A DNA stretch of 64,000 bases. Source: Acanthacorydalis orientalis. Taxonomy: Eukaryota; Arthropoda; Insecta; Megaloptera; Corydalidae. The stretch lies in NCBI GenBank assembly GCA_034766995.1, contig CM068317.1, positions 49,914,425 through 49,978,424 of the forward strand, read 5' to 3'. Positions 58,371-64,000 of the stretch are shown one piece after another. The notes under the pieces were generated by a model. The model was not told where the DNA came from. It did no database searches and saw nothing but the letters and a program-made list of their open reading frames with translations. The translations under genes were made by a program, and so were the position numbers. Position 1 is the first letter of the stretch. Each line of letters starts with the position of its first letter.

Positions 58371-58693
58371 ACAGTTCTGACATTGCGACTAAATTCACTT
58401 TCACAAATTCTTTTTTCCTCTCCGCAAACTATTCGGACTTTTTCTGATCACTTATGCGCATTTCGGTAACGATTCCGTCATGCTCAGATCGTCTTGGTGC
58501 AGAAAAGTCCGAATACAAAATGAGAACCTTACTTTTTAAGAATAATAGATGCGACGTCGAAATGTGCTTAAGCAACAATCAAAAATAGTTAATAATCAAT
58601 CGATTGTTCGACATTTTTGATCGGGAAAACAATTTGTAAATTGAGAGAACAATTCATTTATGAAAATGAACTTAGCCACCGTATCAGGACTGT
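58371..58693. mobile_element. Foldback MITE, most complete copy (323 bp)
   Basis: The left end ACAGTTCTGACATTGCGACT and right end TAGCCACCGTATCAGGACTGT are inverted repeats preceded and followed by T-A, so the element fits TA-ACAGT-like or T/ACAGT...ACTGT/A boundaries. From outside in each arm carries AAATTCAcTTTCAcAAAT, a CCGCAAACTATT/AATTTGTAAATTGAGAG block, a GATC-containing block and GCGCATTTCG/GACGTCGAAATGTGC. A GTCATGCTCAGATCGTCTTG piece lies in the central spacer. No open frame; it cannot move without a transposase from elsewhere. Confidence 0.85.
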
Positions 58694-59344
58694 ATTGTGA
58701 CTGTTAAATTATTTTTTGTTTAGTGTTTTAACTTGTAAATATATTCGACGTCCCATTATTCATTTCTGACCTCTTTCCCGCAGATTTTTTTTCATTCTAA
58801 ACACGTGACTGTCCTCTGTCATGCTTGTCCTATTTGAATCTTAGACGTCACGTTTGAGTATGTCTCTTCTGTGACTCGTTTCGACTGTCTTCATCGTCAG
58901 ATAATTTTTAAAATCCTAAATTCAAAGTCTACTCCAACGAAATGAAATTTATAACCGATAGTGTGAACGCGTATATAGCATTCCAGGATGCACAAACAAC
59001 AATCGTTTATAATAATTACAGAATATAACATTTTTGAATAATTACTTTACATTTATTCAACGCTCATCACTTCTACGGCCAGTTTCGAAATTCGACGTCT
59101 TGTGATAGATTTCGGGTTCACGAATTAAAATCTACGTGACGGTGATAAAAATCGACATCGCCCTCCCCCGAAAAAAGGAAAAAAACTCAAACATAGTCTC
59201 GATAATTCAAACGGAACAACCTTAAATGTAAATCATGTGATGGTGGGCGATTTCTACGATTTCAAAGCAATCTGCTTTAATTCATAGATAGATATTCGTG
59301 GATAAAAACAAAATAGAACCGAAATGCCTACTAGATTCACAAGA
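58694..59344. other. Intergenic, no gene seen
   Basis: Plain AT-rich DNA. Confidence 0.5.
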
Positions 59345-59505
59345 ACAGTTCTGACACTGGATAGATTCACTTTCACAAATGAATTCTTTTTTTCGTCCTA
59401 CAGACGACACCAAATGTTCTCGGATCATGCATATTCAATAACATATTATTGTCACTTCGATGGCAACGCTATCATCCTCAAAGCACCGAGATACTGAAAA
59501 ATCTA
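59345..59505 (+). mobile_element. Foldback MITE copy, forward half with outer terminus
   Basis: ACAGTTCTGACACTGGATAG, ATTCACTTTCACAAATGAAT, TCTTTTTTTCGTCCTACAGA, CTTCGATGGCAACGCTATCA and TCCTCAAAGCACCGAGATAC follow the forward order from terminus to centre. The reverse half is absent. Confidence 0.8.
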
Positions 59506-59546
59506 ACCCTTTAAAATTGAATCTCCTCCCTCTGTATATGTGTGTG

Positions 59547-59577
<31 letters not shown>

Positions 59578-60251
59578 GAATCGGTACTTCTTACATTTGA
59601 ATATATTTATCAAACAGAAAGAAATATAAAACCGTTGGTGATGTGTTAAAGAAAAATATTTAGATGTTGAACACACTGATATGTTATTACAGAAAAGAAC
59701 CGCCAATGATTGAATTTATTTTCGATTTTTTTTTAATTTTAAAACAATCGAATTTACTATAAGTATCTGTCGTTGAAATCTACCAACTTATCTCTCTTAA
59801 ACCGGAAAAATCGAGATTTTTCACTCGTCCACGGCCATGAAACGTTCAGTTGTTATTTTTGATCGTTGTTTGTGCGCGCATAGAAGATTCAATTTTAAAT
59901 TGTTAGATTATTCGGTATCTTGTCGCTTTAAGTATGATGATTCGGCTATCGGAGCGACAATCGGAACGAATCGATATTAATTTATTGAATATTTTCAAAA
60001 AGCCGACTAGATTTTTATACAATAAACGGTTTACGAGAGCGACATAATTTTTTTTAATGAACAAAACATACTCGATTAGTACAAATAAATAAATAAACAG
60101 ACAGGCACAGACCTTGCAGCATCTCTTCGCACGATTTTCGCCGGTAACAATACACATCACCACAATAAGACAACGATTTCATGAAAACGATACAGATCAC
60201 CGTACTCGAACCAGACTGAAGTCCCAGCAACGATACCATTCCACAAACATA

Positions 60252-60254
<3 letters not shown>

Positions 60255-60308
<54 letters not shown>
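60255..60308. repeat. (AT)n microsatellite
   Basis: About 54 bp of AT. Confidence 0.95.
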
Positions 60309-60312
<4 letters not shown>

Positions 60313-60499
60313 AATTGTTATAGGTAATCGAGTGATACCATTGTTGGGGTACGTAATTACAAAATCATCTTAGATACATATTTGACACGTACACGTATCG
60401 GTGCGATACTTAAATACACCGGCAAACCAATAAATGTGGAGCAGGGGGAATACACACTCCATAGGTGCAAGAACTATTTCGCCACACAAGTGTACACAC

Positions 60500-60502
<3 letters not shown>

Positions 60503-60551
<49 letters not shown>
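60503..60551. repeat. (TA)n microsatellite
   Basis: About 49 bp of TA, 195 bp after the previous tract. Confidence 0.95.
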
Positions 60552-60555
<4 letters not shown>

Positions 60556-60773
60556 TTATGTATATATGTATATGTGTATACATAAATATGAACATCATAA
60601 GTACATTGGATGGCGACCGGTGACGTCACAATTGTTATCTTTACTACACTACACCTGTATGATAAGAACACCTCTATGAATACACACAGTAAAACGCTGA
60701 AGAAACGTTTAATAATTATTTTGAAGCGTTATAAAACATAAGTGTACTTATTTGCACGATGAAATATGTGTTT

Positions 60774-60821
<48 letters not shown>
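60774..60821. repeat. (TA)n microsatellite
   Basis: About 45 bp of TA with one ACAT interruption. Confidence 0.95.
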
Positions 60822-60825
<4 letters not shown>

Positions 60826-61204
60826 CATTGTATAGATAATTGTATTTGTATTTATGAGAATAATCTATAAGAAATATATTTTAATAAAAATGTATGTCAA
60901 ACAAATGTATTTCAAGAATCAGAAAATACATTGTTGACTGTAAGTTATTCATACCGCATGCTTTTTTTAGTCAGTGGCTTACAGAAATGAGCATATACTG
61001 TCAAATGTTTCGAATTTTATATCTGTTATCTTGGAGGTCATTTGAGGTCTTAATCGGACTTTGAGTGAAAATTAGTTTGAAGCCAAGTGAGCGAGATTAA
61101 TTTATTAAGTGTACAAATCAATTGCTCTGCCTATTTTCTATAGAAAATAAATGTTTTTTACGGGAAAATGAAACACATTTCTGTCCACAAAATATCTCAT
61201 TTTT

Positions 61205-61490
61205 TGTACAACTTTTCTCCATCTGTCAGGTGACTGGCGGATCTCTTGTCGAAAAAACAGGGCGGCTTTGGATCGATGAAGACGTCAATGCATTTTCGGA
61301 CCTCTGTTGCAATCCACATAAGCAACAATATTTAAAATCATTTTTTGACCAGTTTTGATCAGAACAAGTGTTTGTAGTTTGTTCTTCTGTCTGGTAGCTG
61401 ACGCATCCCTTGTCGAAAAAAAGCAGTTTGTTCTGAATCGAACAAGTTGCCAATACATTTTCGAAACTGTTCGGCAATTTAAGCATTCTT
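61205..61490. repeat. Direct repeat of about 100 bp flanking a MITE reverse-arm piece
   Basis: Units at about 61213-61310 and 61381-61478 share TTnTCCnTCTGTC, TGACnG, ATCnCTTGTCGAAAAAA, GATCGA/AATCGA, CAATnCATTTTCG and GCAAT in order. Between them, 61313-61385 matches the foldback MITE reverse arm (CATAAGCAACAATATTTAAA, TTTTTGACCAGTTTTGATCA, TGTTTGTAGTTTG). Either the unit belongs to a longer MITE variant or the MITE inserted within a duplicated segment. Confidence 0.6.
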
Positions 61491-62020
61491 TGTACATTTT
61501 ATGTGTAATAAAACCTACCTCAAGAGTTGAACAAATCATTCACACGGAATGCAAAAAGTATGCAATCCCTAATATATTGATTTTCGGACGCCATCGCGTT
61601 CACTACTGTTTTGCGAGGTTATGCCGACTGCTTGACCAAGATATATAGTGTTTCTAAATTAACAAATATATTGAAAACAAAAATGTTTATTTTCATCCAA
61701 AAACAAATATTAAATCAATAAATGTCTTTTTTTTAAAAAAGAAAACGATTTATGATAATGTTTGCGATATGTGTATGTATATGTATATATATATAATTTA
61801 TCAGATTAGGCATATTACTAGAAATGTATTATTTTTTATTTCAAAGCACTTTTCTACCTCCATCGAGACATAAACAAACTTATAAATATCACAAAATATT
61901 ACCAAATGTATTAAAAAGAAATTTTGATTATTCGTTCCTAATAACAAATGTTCAATCAATAAATTGTTTTCTTTTAAATCACGCATAAAATAATGTTTAC
62001 GAGCCACTGTATACATATAT

Positions 62021-62066
<46 letters not shown>

Positions 62067-63439
62067 GTATATATATGTATATGTATGTATATTTACACAC
62101 ACGTGTGTGAATACAAAATTTGATAAAACTACAGCATATATTATTTAATTACTTAATTATAATCATAAAACAAAAATACATACATTTGTTACCAACGCAG
62201 GCTTTACAATTCGTAAAACAAACAAATCCTGTGTTTATTCCAAACGGTTTTTTTTTCTTCTTTTTCACGAAAAAGAGAGAGAGAGAAAGGTGCAGACGGG
62301 AGCAGTAAATATACGCCGACATCGTTCATAATTCTAAATCGTCTGACGTTCGACGAAATGTGACACAGAAATTACTTAATTACAGATAAAGAGACAACAC
62401 TAATTGTTTAACAAACGGGCCACAGCCAACGGAGATTATTGTATTTTTATACCGCTTGTATAATAATGATAATAATGCAACATAATCCCGCGCCATCTCT
62501 TGTAATTGTTCACAAACACCATGTGGCGCCACTCGAAATGTATTGTTTGCTTTTCCGATTGTTACTACGTCATTCCATCGAATTATATTTGTTTGAGTAA
62601 ATATTAACACGTATTTATATATTTACATATATATATATATATACACATACATGCATTCCGTAAATTTCTACTTCAATGCCTCAAATTAGCAAAACAGTAC
62701 TAGTGAGTATAAGTAACATCAAAAGTAATCTATAATGATTTGTAGAAAATCTTCGACCGGAATATTCTTTTGAGGCTTGCGAAGTAGCAAAAGTATTCGT
62801 CTGTAAAAATTTTAATACTATTCTTGAACAAAATGAAAAAGAACTCAGTCGTAGTCAAATATGAGTATAGCGATGTGTTATGATTTCATTATTTCTAATA
62901 ATCTTGGTCTTGCACGCCGCAATAAGGTTTTAGCGCTGTATCTAAATTCATTTTCCTAAATGAATTTCTTTCTCGATCGATACACTAGAAAAAAAGTTAC
63001 TTCTAATCACAATTGAGATTGATCTGAGAAAACAGTTCGTCTGTGAGAGATCTTAAATACATCATCATCAACTTACGAGCTTCGGGTGGACAGTTGAGAT
63101 CAAATAACGATAAGATCGTGAGAGTGTTAAAAACGCCTAAATGTCAGTATTTATCTACATTTTTTCTACTGTATTGTCATGGAACAGTTTTGCTCGAGCA
63201 TTTCTAAAAATGTAAATAAAATGATTCCTGCAAAATACTCTGGAATCCGTTTGTTTGAATTGTGAGAAGCGGGTCGGTATCGTGTAAAAATGTTTTGTAT
63301 TTTATCTCAAATCCATAGTCTAGGACATGAACAGGAGTTTCCAATGTAGCACAATATAAAATGGAAAAAGAATGGCATAAGCACTGTTTGTCGACATTAT
63401 CTATTACCCAATCGAATTGACGCTGATACAATTATTTAT
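61491..63439. other. Intergenic, no gene seen
   Basis: AT-rich with a TA tract at 62014-62091 and a short TA run at 62629-62642. A possible very old MITE arm pair is at 62935-63040 (TCTAAATTCATTTTCCTAAA). The 76-codon minus-strand frame 62380-62610 has no recognised domain. Confidence 0.5.
62014..62091. repeat. (TA)n microsatellite, interrupted
   Basis: About 75 bp of TA broken by AAAT, CATATG and GTATG. Confidence 0.95.
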
Positions 63440-63750
63440 AGACTGATCAATTTTCACAAATTGTTTTTTTAACCGCTCAAACCACAAATGAATTTTCCCG
63501 ATCAAAAAAACCCGTTAATTGATTATTATTCATTTCTGATTGTTGTTTGTGCACATTTCGATCATTGTCGGAGCGTTAAGGTACTTTTAGTAGATTTTTT
63601 TGTAGCTCAACGCTTCGAGGTGATAGAAATGTGCACGAGCAACAATCAGAAATGAATAACAATCAGTTATCGGACTTTATTTGTGATTCGTGGAGTGAAA
63701 CAAGAATTCATTTGCGGAAATGAATTTTATTTCCAGTATCGGATCTGTAT
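63440..63750. mobile_element. Foldback MITE, second nearly complete copy (about 310 bp)
   Basis: The forward arm (TCACAAATTGTTTTTTTAAC, ACCACAAATGAATTTTCCCG, CATTTCTGATTGTTGTTTGT, GCACATTTCGATCATTGTCG, GAGCGTTAAGGTAC) is mirrored after about 20 bp by GCTCAACGCTTCGAGGTGAT, AGAAATGTGCACGAGCAACA, ATCAGAAATGAATAACAATC, TTTGTGATTCGTGGAGTGAA and ACAAGAATTCATTTGCGGAA. It ends near CCAGTATCGGATCTGTA. The inner stem (GCACATTTC...GAAATGTGC and flanks) is the best-paired of any copy. Confidence 0.82.
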
Positions 63751-64000
63751 CGAGACCAGTAAACGAATCACACTGTTCGGTAATATTTTTATAGTCAGCT
63801 GAATAAGAGACACAGGGCAAAAAATCAGCTCGTCGCCCCGCGCATATGCAACAGATGTGTTTTAGTGAAGACGCGAACCGGTATCAAATGTAGGTGTTCG
63901 TCTCGACTGTACGTAGATTGTAATTGAACCAAAGTATTATAAACAAAACAACAAAAAATAACTTTTCAATTATTCGATGGCCGCTTCTTTCCTGACTTCT
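63751..64000. other. Right edge of window, no gene seen
   Basis: Mixed-composition DNA with nothing recognised; cut by the window end. Confidence 0.5.

Larger units (their letters stand above)
59506..61204. other. Intergenic with several TA tracts
   Basis: TA tracts at 59549-59565, 60255-60308, 60503-60551 and 60774-60821. A very decayed pair of MITE arms may lie at 59850-60010 (TTTTTGATCGTTGTTTGTGC and AATTTATTGAATATTTTC). No supported gene. Confidence 0.5.

Overview
The window looks like nuclear DNA of an arthropod, most likely an insect. The evidence is two spliced animal genes with short GT-AG introns (54 to 194 bp), many decayed mariner/Tc1-type transposons of kinds common in insects, an AT-rich background, and very many (TA)n, (CA)n and (GA)n tracts. 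CpG is not visibly depleted and the GC-rich patches are full of CG dinucleotides. I cannot name the species.

Only about 3.4 kb carries recognisable host genes. On the + strand, a complete seven-exon septin of the SEPTIN2/Drosophila Septin1 group (45029-46714, 358 aa) is followed about 0.95 kb later by a complete four-exon DCTN6, the p27 subunit of dynactin (about 47679-48443, 183 aa). Septins form GTP-binding cortical filaments and dynactin is the dynein cofactor. Both are housekeeping cytoskeletal genes, but their adjacency is not evidence of a shared pathway. One weak candidate exon of an unidentified gene lies at 28024-28263 (+).

The rest is intergenic DNA dominated by repeats. From left to right it holds: a 70-bp minisatellite at the window edge; a transposase fragment (1.2 kb), a reverse transcriptase fragment (2.7 kb) and mariner pieces (4.5 and 6.2 kb); a cluster of foldback MITE copies (8.7-9.8 kb); a 1-kb terminal-inverted-repeat element with a nested MITE (10.9-11.9 kb); a MITE copy (14.0 kb) and a tandemly duplicated transposase fragment (15.1-16.2 kb); more transposase relics (17.6, 20.2 and 23.8 kb); a 104-bp TA tract next to a seven-unit 114-bp satellite (25.2-26.1 kb); further mariner relics (30.5-33.7 kb); a 750-bp Tc1-like deletion derivative with very long inverted repeats (36.8-37.6 kb); the gene pair; and a right-hand third (49.5-64 kb) seeded with the same foldback MITE family.

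The most interesting unexplained structure is that MITE family. About 20 copies or half-copies occur in 64 kb, with termini reading TA-CAGTYCTGAYAC and two near-palindromic arms. It is best seen at 58371-58693 and 63440-63750. No active transposase, CRISPR array, tRNA or rRNA gene was recognised.
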